Assembly: GCA_051747385.1 (NCBI GenBank)
Contig: JBNJGB010000009.1
Location: 132,355 to 196,354, forward strand
DNA: 64,000 nt
Direction of reading: 5' to 3'
Source of the DNA: JBNJGB01 sp051747385
Lineage (GTDB): Bacteria > Myxococcota_A > UBA9042 > PHBI01 > JACKFB01
Shown in pieces: positions 42,099 through 49,047 of the stretch (the first letter of the stretch is position 1; each line of letters opens with the position of its first letter). The translations under genes were made by a program, and so were the position numbers. The notes under the pieces were generated by a model, which did no database searches, had not been told where the DNA came from, and saw nothing but the letters and a program-made list of their open reading frames with translations.

Positions 42099-44918
42099 GT
42101 GCACGCACGGAGACGCTCGTTGAAGCTCGCCGCACAGCTCACCCTGTTCGTCGCGGCGGTGGTGGCGGGGATGGCCGCCGGGACGCCCGCGATGATGGAG
42201 CGGGCCGGGCGGCGCGCCGAGGCCTCCCTGGAGCGCGGACTGGACGCCGACGTGTCCTGGGAGTCCCTGGACTGGTCCTGGGGCGGCCGCCTGGTCCTCG
42301 AGGACGTCACCGTGGAGCCCCGCGATGCGCCTGACGGCGAGGCGCCCCTGGTGTCCGTCGGCCGCCTGGCCCTGGACGCCGAGGCCCTGTGGAGCCGCCG
42401 CAGGGTGCGGCTCCACCAGTTGAGCCTCCAGGACGTGCGCGTGAAGGTCCGGCGCCGGGCCGACGGCTCCGACAACCTGCGCGCGGCGCTGCGCGGCGTC
42501 CTGCAGGTCGTCCGGGGAGGGGAGGGCGGTGGTGATGGCGGCGACGGCGGGGGCGGAGGTCTCGGCCGCCTGTTGGACCGGCACGTCCCGGAGGTGGAGG
42601 TGGACGGCCTCGATGTGGACCTCGCCGGCGGCCTAGAGCTCGCCGGGTTGGCGGGCCTCCCGACGCACGTGGCCCTCCGCGACGGCCACGTGAGCGCCGA
42701 GAACACCGCCCTCCTGAAGGAGGACGACAACCTCACGGTACACGCCCGGTTCGAGGACACCTCGCTCGACCCCGGGCACGGCCTCGTCGTCGAGGCGACC
42801 CTGCCCATCGGGGGTGGCCCGGTGCCGGCGACCGTCCGGTTCGACCGGGCTGCCCGGGTCTGGCTCGGCCGTCGCGTCCTGGCGGCCCGCGCCCTGGCCT
42901 GGGACGGCGAGGCCGTCGCGGTGGAGGGCATCGCCCTGTCCGTCCCCCTGAAGGAGGGCGCTGCGCCCTCGGGCGAGCCCGTCGACCCCGCCGTGACCGC
43001 CGAGCGGGTCCGCGTGCAGCCCGATCCCGACGTGCTGGCGTCCGCGATCCGGGGTCTCGCGAGCGGCGCCTCCGTGCGGGACCTCCTGGCCGGGCTGGAG
43101 CGCATCGAGGTGGAGCGTCCGGTGCTCGTCTTCGAGCGGCGGCCCGGGGGCCACAACTTCCAGGACCTGGTGCCCGCTCGCGCGGCGGCCGGAGAGGCGC
43201 CCGTCGCTTCCGGTGGGGAGGCCGAGCACCCGCTGCTCGCGGCGACCCGCCTGGCTACGCGGCGGCTGGCCGCCGGGGACGAGCCCGACGACGGCAAGGG
43301 CTTTCGGGGCTTCCTCGTGCGGGGCTTCGAGCGCCTGGAGAGGGACATCGCCCGGGTCGGCCGGGGCGCCGTCGCCGCGGCCCGCGCCTTCCCGTTCCGC
43401 CACCTGCAGGTCCGCGGCGGACGCCTCGCGTGGCGGGACGCCCTCGCAGATCGGGAGGAGGGCGTGTCCGTCGCCGGCCGCATCGAGAACTTCGACTTCG
43501 AGGCGCGCCGCGAGGGCGACCTCATCTCGTTCTCGGCGTCCTTCCTGGCCCCGGGGACGCGGCGGGAGTCGAACCGGATCGACGGCCGGATCCAGCCGGC
43601 CTCCGGGGACGTCCAGCTCCACGCGGCCATCGACGAGATGCGGCTGCACCCCTATCGCCACGTCTTCCCGGCGAGCCTGCCGATCCGCCCGGGGACGCTG
43701 CTCCACGACACGGACTTCCGGCTCGTCTGGTCGCCGGCGGAGCGGGTCGCCCACGTGAACGGCGAGCTGGCCGTGGGCGACCTGACCTTCCACTATCGCC
43801 CGGTGGCCTCCGAGCCGCTGACCGACCTGGACGTGGCCCTGGACTTCGACCTGCAGCTCGACGCGGAGCGGAACACGGTCGTGCTGGGCAAGAGCCACCT
43901 CACCCTCGGTGATGTGCGCGCGGTGGTCCGGGGGGACGTCTCCCGCTACGCCAGCGTCCCCAAGCTCACCGGCGCCATGCGCGTCGACCGCGCGCGCTGC
44001 CAGGACATCCTCGACTCGCTCCCGGACGGGCTGGCGCCCATGCTCCGAGGGCTCCGGGTGGAGGGGACCCTGGCGTGGCAGCTCGACTTCTCCCTGGACA
44101 CCGCCGACATGGACTCCCTCGAGTACCACTCCCACCCGGAGCTGAACCGCTTCCGCGTGCTGGACATGGGCGAGCGCCTGAACATCGACGCCGTCCGCGG
44201 CACCTTCGTCCACCGCATCCAGGAGGCCGACGGCACGGTGGAGGAGATCCTGGTGGGGCCCGGCTCCCCGGCCTGGGTGTCCCTGGACGACATCAGCGAC
44301 TACATGGTCAAGGCCGTCACCACCACGGAGGACGGCACGTTCTTCGATCACGAGGGCTTCGCGCCCTTCGCGATCCGGCGCTCCCTCATCGAGAACCTGG
44401 AGGAGGGGGAGTTCGTCCGCGGCGCGAGCACCATCAGCCAGCAGGTGGCGAAGAACCTCTTTTTGAGCCGCGAGAAGACCATCAGCCGGAAGCTCCAGGA
44501 GATGTTCATCACGTGGCAGCTCGAGAGCGTCCTGGAAAAGGAGCGCATCATGGAGCTGTACCTGAACGTCATCGAGTGGGGGCCCGGCGTCTACGGCATC
44601 CGGGAGGCGGCGGCCTATTACTTCGGCAAGTACCCGGCGGATCTGTCCTGCCTGGAGGCCGTCTTCCTGGCGAGCCTCATCCCCAGCCCCAAGCGCTATC
44701 ACCACCAGTACGAGCGCGGGGGTGTCACGGACGGGTGGCGGCGCCACCTCCGCTGGATCATGAGCGTGATGGTGGACCGCGGGAAGATCACCGAGTACGA
44801 GTTCCTCGCCGCGGCCCCCTATCGGCCGGAGTTCCGCCCGCCGGACGCACCCATGCCGGACGTGGGACGCATGACCGAGGACGAGTTCTACCGGATGGGG
44901 ACGGCCGGGGGTCCCTAG
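42099..44918 (+). CDS. AsmA-like domain fused to a GT51 peptidoglycan transglycosylase
   Basis: A 939-residue protein. It starts with one membrane anchor (LAAQLTLFVAAVVAGMAAG). About residues 35-720 are beta-rich AsmA/DUF748-like sequence (LEDVTVEPRDAP, VEVDGLDVDLAGG, INFDF-like IENFDFEARREGD, GELAVGDLTFHYRP). The C-terminal 200 residues are a GT51 glycosyltransferase, as in monofunctional transglycosylases and class A PBPs, with the catalytic glutamate expected at Glu744 in TTTEDGTFFDHEGF, then GASTISQQVAKNLFL, RKLQEM and the NVIEWGPGVYGI segment. No transpeptidase domain follows. The fusion suggests glycan polymerisation tied to envelope spanning or lipid-associated transport. The GTG at 42099 is the start because it precedes the anchor; no strong ribosome site is seen. 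Confidence 0.85.
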   Translation: MHARRRSLKLAAQLTLFVAAVVAGMAAGTPAMMERAGRRAEASLERGLDADVSWESLDWSWGGRLVLEDVTVEPRDAPDGEAPLVSVGRLALDAEALWSRRRVRLHQLSLQDVRVKVRRRADGSDNLRAALRGVLQVVRGGEGGGDGGDGGGGGLGRLLDRHVPEVEVDGLDVDLAGGLELAGLAGLPTHVALRDGHVSAENTALLKEDDNLTVHARFEDTSLDPGHGLVVEATLPIGGGPVPATVRFDRAARVWLGRRVLAARALAWDGEAVAVEGIALSVPLKEGAAPSGEPVDPAVTAERVRVQPDPDVLASAIRGLASGASVRDLLAGLERIEVERPVLVFERRPGGHNFQDLVPARAAAGEAPVASGGEAEHPLLAATRLATRRLAAGDEPDDGKGFRGFLVRGFERLERDIARVGRGAVAAARAFPFRHLQVRGGRLAWRDALADREEGVSVAGRIENFDFEARREGDLISFSASFLAPGTRRESNRIDGRIQPASGDVQLHAAIDEMRLHPYRHVFPASLPIRPGTLLHDTDFRLVWSPAERVAHVNGELAVGDLTFHYRPVASEPLTDLDVALDFDLQLDAERNTVVLGKSHLTLGDVRAVVRGDVSRYASVPKLTGAMRVDRARCQDILDSLPDGLAPMLRGLRVEGTLAWQLDFSLDTADMDSLEYHSHPELNRFRVLDMGERLNIDAVRGTFVHRIQEADGTVEEILVGPGSPAWVSLDDISDYMVKAVTTTEDGTFFDHEGFAPFAIRRSLIENLEEGEFVRGASTISQQVAKNLFLSREKTISRKLQEMFITWQLESVLEKERIMELYLNVIEWGPGVYGIREAAAYYFGKYPADLSCLEAVFLASLIPSPKRYHHQYERGGVTDGWRRHLRWIMSVMVDRGKITEYEFLAAAPYRPEFRPPDAPMPDVGRMTEDEFYRMGTAGGP

Positions 44919-44922
44919 CAGT

Positions 44923-45258
44923 TCAGCCCGGCGGCCACCGGAAGTCGCGCCCGCCGAGCACGTGGAAGTGCAGGTGGAAGACCGACTGGCCGGAGCCCGC
45001 CCCGTTGTTCGTCACCACGCGGTAGTGCTCCAGGCCCTCCTGCTCGGCGACCTTCGCGCAGACGCGCAGGCAGTGGCCCGCCAGACTCTCGTCGTCCTCG
45101 CCGAGGTCGGCCACGTTGACGATCTCCTTGCGCGGGATCACCAGGACGTGGGTGGGGGCCGCCGGGTTGATGTCCCGGAAGGCGACGCAGCGGTCGTCCT
45201 CGTAGACGATGTCCGCGTCCGCCTCCCCGCGGACGATCTTGCCGAAGATGGTGCTCAC
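44923..45258 (-). CDS. hinT: HIT-family nucleotide hydrolase (HinT-like)
   Basis: A 111-residue histidine-triad protein of the HinT/PKCI branch, which hydrolyses adenosine phosphoramidates and similar nucleotides in the cytoplasm. The full-length family pattern is present: IFGKIVRGEADADIVYEDD, AFRDINPAAPTHVLVIPRK, NNGAGSGQSVFHLHFHVLGG with the HxHxH active site. Start is a GTG at 45258, preceded by AGGAGGACC. Its stop is four bases from the convergent AsmA/GT51 stop. Confidence 0.95.
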   Translation of the reverse strand: MSTIFGKIVRGEADADIVYEDDRCVAFRDINPAAPTHVLVIPRKEIVNVADLGEDDESLAGHCLRVCAKVAEQEGLEHYRVVTNNGAGSGQSVFHLHFHVLGGRDFRWPPG

Positions 45259-45345
45259 GCTGGGTCCTCCTGGGGAGTCGGCCGGGGAGTCGTGGTATTG
45301 CTCTCCGCCGAGCCTAACACCTCGCCGGGAGGAGGAGACACCCGC

Positions 45346-45494
45346 AGGGCGGTCGCAAAGTCGACCGCCCTCCCTTGCCCGGGCCCTTGCCTGCTCTCGA
45401 ACGCGCAGAATCCATCGTTTCCGAGCGGATACAATCCGGCGCCGGGCGCCGTACCGGCGCGCCGCCCTCACTTGTCCGACTTTGCGGTTGCCCT
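45346..45494 (+). mobile_element. MITE-like element, copy 3 (149 bp)
   Basis: The same element as at 28405, from AGGGCGGTCGCAAAGT to ACTTTGCGGTTGCCCT, with three CCCTTG-type units (the middle one CCCGGG). It is flanked by a 12-base direct repeat with one mismatch: GGAGACACCCGC (45334-45345) and GGAGACACCCGT (45495-45506). The right-hand copy carries the GGAG ribosome site and runs into the GTG start of the HAD phosphatase gene. Confidence 0.9.
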
Positions 45495-45504
45495 GGAGAC
45501 ACCC

Positions 45505-46170
45505 GTGACCCGACGCGCCCGCTACGACCTCGTGGCCTTCGACCTGGACGGCACCCTCGTCGCCCACTACGAGCCCATCTGGAAGACCTTCCACGAGCGG
45601 TTGGGGAGCGATCGGACCCGCCGGAAGGCCGTGATCGCCGACGCCGTGGCGGGGCGGATAAGCTACGAGGAGTGGTTCGCCGCCGACCTCGAGATGCTGC
45701 GGGCGGCGGGCGCGCGTCGCGACGATCTCGAAGCGGTGGCCGCGGGCCTGGAGGCGGCCCCCGGCGCCCCGGACCTGGTCCGGGACCTCCAGCGGGCCGG
45801 CGCGCGCGTGGCCGTGCTCTCCGGGGGCGCCGACCTGGTGCTCGAGGCGGTGCTCCCGGGCCTGGCCTTCGACGCCGTCCACATCAACCGCATCCACTTC
45901 GCCGACGACGGGCACATCGTGGGAGGCCGCCACACGGCCTACGACATGGAGCACAAGGCCACCGGTCTCCGCGAGCTGTGCGCGCGCTTCGGCGTCCCCA
46001 TGGAGCGCACCGCCTTCGTCGGGGACGGCGCCAACGACGTGGAGGCCGCCCGGGAGGCCGGCTTCTCCGTGGCCTGGGGCGACGCCGCGCCGGACGCCCT
46101 GCGGGAGGCGGCCCACGCCTTCGTCGAGGGCCCGCACCTGGACGCCCTGCGGCCCCACCTCTTCGAGTGA
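45505..46170 (+). CDS. HAD-family phosphatase (SerB-like)
   Basis: A 221-residue haloacid dehalogenase-type phosphatase. All four motifs are present: FDLDGTLV (nucleophile Asp13 and acid/base Asp15), VAVLSGG (motif II Ser), HKATGL (Lys) and VGDGANDVEAA (motif IV Asp pair). The small helical cap and the GDGANDVEAAREAGF segment place it with the phosphoserine phosphatase subfamily; the exact substrate is not shown. The GTG at 45505 is the start, nine bases after GGAG. Both come from the target duplication of the mobile element directly upstream, so the element has not separated ribosome site from start codon. Confidence 0.85.
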   Translation: MTRRARYDLVAFDLDGTLVAHYEPIWKTFHERLGSDRTRRKAVIADAVAGRISYEEWFAADLEMLRAAGARRDDLEAVAAGLEAAPGAPDLVRDLQRAGARVAVLSGGADLVLEAVLPGLAFDAVHINRIHFADDGHIVGGRHTAYDMEHKATGLRELCARFGVPMERTAFVGDGANDVEAAREAGFSVAWGDAAPDALREAAHAFVEGPHLDALRPHLFE

Positions 46171-46180
46171 TCGGGAGGCC

Positions 46181-46516
46181 CTACACCTCCTCCTCGCGCA
46201 GATCCCGGGGCCGGCGCCGGCGCAGGGCCACCTCCAGGTCGGAGCGCGGGCGGGCGCGACAGGCGAGCCGCTCGTCGGGCGCGAAGCGCTTCCGGTGCCG
46301 CCGGCGGAGATCGGCCTCGTCACCCATCACGGGCGTGACCTCGCCGGAGACGATGCGCACCCGGCACGTGCCGCACTCCGCCTGGCCGCCGCAGGCCTGC
46401 GGAAGGACGATGTCGTACATCTCGGCGTGACCCAGGAGGTTCAGCGCCCCGTAGCCGTCCGTCGTCCGGCTGGTGCCGTCCGTCAGGTGCCAGGTGATGA
46501 GGTACTCGGGTCGCAC
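46181..46516 (-). CDS. [2Fe-2S] ferredoxin
   Basis: A 111-residue protein with a plant-type/adrenodoxin-type ferredoxin fold. The cluster ligands are Cys42, Cys48 and Cys51 in ACGGQAECGTC and Cys86 in ERLACRA, the Cx5Cx2C...C pattern. The N terminus is short and the last 20 residues are very rich in Arg (RRRRPRDLREEEV). It is an electron carrier; the partner is not evident, although the Arg-rich tail could dock a membrane or acidic partner. The start is a GTG at 46516. A strong 12-base-pair hairpin lies 23 bases upstream, and a structured region lies beyond it, so expression may be controlled by RNA structure. Convergent with the HAD gene. Confidence 0.85.
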   Translation of the reverse strand: MRPEYLITWHLTDGTSRTTDGYGALNLLGHAEMYDIVLPQACGGQAECGTCRVRIVSGEVTPVMGDEADLRRRHRKRFAPDERLACRARPRSDLEVALRRRRPRDLREEEV

Positions 46517-46538
46517 GGGGGACCCCCAGAAAGAAGTA

Positions 46539-46575
46539 TGGCCGATGGTACCCGGGGGCTGGTTACCATCGGCCA
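46539..46575 (-). terminator. 12-bp perfect hairpin upstream of the ferredoxin gene
   Basis: TGGCCGATGGTA (46539-46550) and its exact complement (46564-46575) surround a 13-base loop. On the minus strand the stem is followed by TACTTCTTTCT, which is T-rich for this genome. It could end a transcript coming from the pfkB-like gene or from the structured region at 46624-46752, or act as an attenuator before the ferredoxin start. Confidence 0.55.
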
Positions 46576-46623
46576 GTGTGACGCGACGATTCCCCAGACA
46601 GGCCAAGGGGGCACGCCACGTGA

Positions 46624-46752
46624 GGTTCGGATGAGCAACAGTCCAGGCCTGAGAGGGTTCGGACATGAAGCCACCAGAACCGTGTCCCAGGGTAACGACT
46701 GCCCCGGGCGTTGCCAACCCTCGATCCGACACGGGCGAAGTCCCGTGAAACC
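46624..46752. ncRNA. Candidate structured RNA of unknown class
   Basis: Five nested stems can be drawn along one axis: TCGGAT/ATCCGA (46627/46724), GCAAC/GTTGC (46635/46710), AGTC/GACT (46640/46697), CCTG/CAGG (46648/46688) and GGACA/TGTCC (46661/46683). Beside them is a hairpin CACGGG/CCCGTG (46730/46742). The region looks poorer in G and C than its neighbours and holds no credible gene. The rod shape with internal loops recalls 6S RNA, but no sequence hallmark was recognised and the strand is open. The rest of the gap 46576-46793 shows no further feature. Confidence 0.35.
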
Positions 46753-46793
46753 GGCCACAGGCAGCGGGAGATCGGAGGCCGCCGGCACACCGC

Positions 46794-47765
46794 TCAGCCC
46801 AGCGGGGGTTCGTCCCGGTCGGCCCGCAGGGCGTTGAGCTGGTCGAGCCACGGCAGGCCGTCCGGGCCGGGGCCCCCGGCCATCGCCAGGGCCATCGCCT
46901 CGAGCGCCACCGCCGCCGCGTCCCGGAGGGTCCGGCCGAGGGTCAGCGCCGCCACGAGCGCGCCGTCGAACGCCGCGGCCGCTGCCCCGGGGTCCCGGAC
47001 CTCAGGCGGCTCCACGCCCTCGATCCGCGTCACGCTCACGCCCTCCGCCACGACGCACCCGCGGTGGCCCATGCGGATCACCGCGCGGCGCGCGCCGCGT
47101 CGGAGGGCCTCCCGCGCCGCCTCGTCCGCCTGGGGGCGCGCCAGCAGACGTCCCGCGGCGAAGGGCGCGCCGAGGATCAGCAGATCGGTCAGGGGGACGA
47201 TGGCGTCGAAGGCCTCCCGCGCGGTGGCCATGTCGTCGTCGGGCCACAGCCCGGCGTGCAGCCAGGGGTCGTGCACCGTGACGACCCCCCGGCCGGCGGC
47301 CTCCTCGAAGGCCGCGACCATCGTCCGCCGGGCGTCCGCGCCGAGGGCCTGGCCGCTCCCGGGCGCCAGCACGTGGCGCGCCATGTCCCAGGGGACGGCC
47401 TGCACGTCGCTCGGCTCCAGGGTCTCGACCGCCGGGCTGCCGGGATAGGCGACGGATCCGCGCCCCCGGCTCCCCGCTCCCACGAGCTCGAGGGGCGTGC
47501 GTCCGGGATGCTGCCGGGCGTAGTCCAGGTGGAGGTGCTCCGCCTCGCCTCGCTCGAGCAGCCACTCGCCGAATGCGTCGTCCCCCACCCGCGCCACGAG
47601 GGCGGCCTCGACGCCCATCCGCGCCGCCGCCACGGCGGTCAGGAGCGCGCCGCCCGACAGGGTCCGCCGGTACAGGTGCGCCTCCTCCACCGGGCCGTCC
47701 GCTGCGAGCGCCACGCGCGCGTCCCCCAGCACGACCACGCCGAGATCGCGTCCGGGCACCTTCAC
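46794..47765 (-). CDS. PfkB-family sugar-kinase-like protein with a degenerate active site
   Basis: A 323-residue ribokinase/PfkB-fold protein, the family that includes 2-keto-3-deoxygluconate kinase. The N-terminal signature is seen in SGGALLTAVAAARMGVEAA and RVGDDAFGEWLL, and the fold continues to the C-terminal signature region. There the usual D-T-x-G-A-G-D reads RDPGAAAAAFDG. The catalytic base Asp is Ala264, and both anion-hole glycines of GAGD are Ala too. The Asn usually found in the first signature (GGxxxN) is Thr. Phosphotransfer by the normal mechanism is therefore unlikely. The GTG start at 47765 overlaps the aldolase-like stop (GTGA). The two genes form a coupled pair divergent from the GH3 locus. 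Confidence 0.8.
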   Translation of the reverse strand: MKVPGRDLGVVVLGDARVALAADGPVEEAHLYRRTLSGGALLTAVAAARMGVEAALVARVGDDAFGEWLLERGEAEHLHLDYARQHPGRTPLELVGAGSRGRGSVAYPGSPAVETLEPSDVQAVPWDMARHVLAPGSGQALGADARRTMVAAFEEAAGRGVVTVHDPWLHAGLWPDDDMATAREAFDAIVPLTDLLILGAPFAAGRLLARPQADEAAREALRRGARRAVIRMGHRGCVVAEGVSVTRIEGVEPPEVRDPGAAAAAFDGALVAALTLGRTLRDAAAVALEAMALAMAGGPGPDGLPWLDQLNALRADRDEPPLG

Positions 47766-48427
47766 GCGTCCGCCTGCGTCGCCCGGGCGTGGCGGACCAC
47801 CTCGCGGTGGATCGCCGCCGCGTGATTGCGGATCTGCCGCGCGTCCTCGTGGGCCAGGAGCAGGGGGGAGTAGATGGCGTCCGCCAGCGCCACGGCCCGG
47901 GCCCCGGCGTCCAGCCAGGCGCCGATGCGATCCCCCTCGATCCCGCCCCCGGCGAGGAACTCCACGTCCGGGCAGGCGTCCCGGAGGAGCCCCAGGTGGG
48001 CCGGACCGCCGGCGGTGACGGCCGGGAAGAGGTGGACCATCCGCGCCCCGGCGTCGCGCGCCCGGCGGACCTCGTTGGGCGTCATGGCGCCGGGGATCCA
48101 CGCGGCGCCGGCCTCGCGGGCGACCTCGCCCACGCCGGGCACCATGTCGACCGCGACGAGGAACGCGGCGCCCGCGTCCACGGCTGTCCGCGCCCCCGTC
48201 TCCGTCTCCACGAGGGTCGCCCCGACCACGGCGCCTCGACGGCCGGCGAGGGTGGCGATCACCTCCGGCGCGTCCGGGATGGTCGTCGCCACGGCCACCG
48301 CCCGGAAGCCGGCGGCGAGGCAGGCGTCGGCGGCGTCCACGGCGCGGTCGGCGCGATCGGCCTCGATCACGACGACCGCGGGGGCCTGGTCCAGCGCCCG
48401 GTCGAGCTTCTCCGTGCGTCCCTCCAT
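47762..48427 (-). CDS. KDPG/KHG aldolase-like protein lacking the Schiff-base lysine
   Basis: A 221-residue TIM-barrel protein of the Eda family (2-keto-3-deoxy-6-phosphogluconate aldolase). Length and barrel strands fit: AVVVIEADRADRAVDAADACL, VVGATLVETETGARTAVDAGA, PGAMTPNEVRRARDAGA, HLFPAVTAGGPAHLGLLRDA and VEFLAGGGIEGDRI. In the sixth strand, where Eda has the Schiff-base Lys in 'VKLFPA', this protein has His132 (MVHLFPA, codon CAC). Class I aldol cleavage is therefore not expected; another reaction or a regulatory role is possible. ATG at 48427, no clear ribosome site. Coupled to the degenerate PfkB gene and divergent from the GH3 operon, 620 bases away. Confidence 0.8.
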   Translation of the reverse strand: MEGRTEKLDRALDQAPAVVVIEADRADRAVDAADACLAAGFRAVAVATTIPDAPEVIATLAGRRGAVVGATLVETETGARTAVDAGAAFLVAVDMVPGVGEVAREAGAAWIPGAMTPNEVRRARDAGARMVHLFPAVTAGGPAHLGLLRDACPDVEFLAGGGIEGDRIGAWLDAGARAVALADAIYSPLLLAHEDARQIRNHAAAIHREVVRHARATQADA

Positions 48428-48498
48428 AGCGTCGCGAAGATATCACACGGCCCACCGAGCGGGCCACGGCGCGCGGCAGGACCACGACGCACGACCCC

Positions 48499-48570
48499 GT
48501 CCACGTCCACGGTTCGCGGGCTCTCGGCGAGTTGTGACCAGTTGGTGGGCTTTGAGCCCGCCAGACGTGC
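48499..48570. repeat. Interspersed CCACGT/hairpin module
   Basis: CCCGTCCACGTCCACGGTTC, GGGCTCTCGGCGAGTTG and the hairpin module GGTGGGCTTTGAGCCCGCC, matching 12557-12598 and its neighbours. The remaining 550 bases of this 620-base divergent gap (48428-49047) show no gene; promoters for the GH3 operon and the aldolase-like pair must lie here but no clear -35/-10 pair was found. Confidence 0.7.
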
Positions 48571-49047
48571 CCCGGACGGCGACCGGGCCTCCCGCATGGA
48601 GCCGAGTGGTCCCGAGGACTCGATCGCCCCGGCCGTCGCCTCGCCATGCCCGAGGGCGTCCTCGACGTCGAGAACGGAGCGGCGCGTGGCTCCGTGTATA
48701 CCCGATGATGTTGCAAAGCGGAGACGCCTCCGGGATCCCCCGTGTACAGGACCGGACGCCCACCGGTGCGGCGAGGGCGAGTCGAGTCGAAGTGGGTGGG
48801 AACACCCACGTCTTCCTGGTCGCGGCGGTGCCATTCCCAACATCTGTCGAGCCCCGTGAGCCACGGATCGGCGAGGGGACGGGGGGAGCCGGCGTGGCAC
48901 GGGTCGTGCATCCGCGAATGGCCAATCCGCACATAGGTTGTCGGGTGATGCCACGCGCCGAGTGATCGGCGCGACCGGCGTGCGTGCGTTGGCTCCAGGG
49001 GGATCCTGGGAGTCCTGTCTACAACTGCGCGTCGAGAGGAGTGTGCC

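Noticed and set aside
46576..46793. Cobalamin, TPP, SAH or glycine riboswitch, RNase P RNA, SRP RNA or tmRNA
   Set aside because: I looked for the hallmark sequences of each class on both strands and found none.
46483..46851. Small minus-strand frames across the structured gap
   Set aside because: They have odd composition, no ribosome site and no recognised motif; RNA structure explains the region better.
48428..49047. LacI-type operator palindromes controlling the GH3 operon
   Set aside because: Such control would make sense, but no clear palindrome of the right kind was found and no LacI-type regulator gene is in the window.
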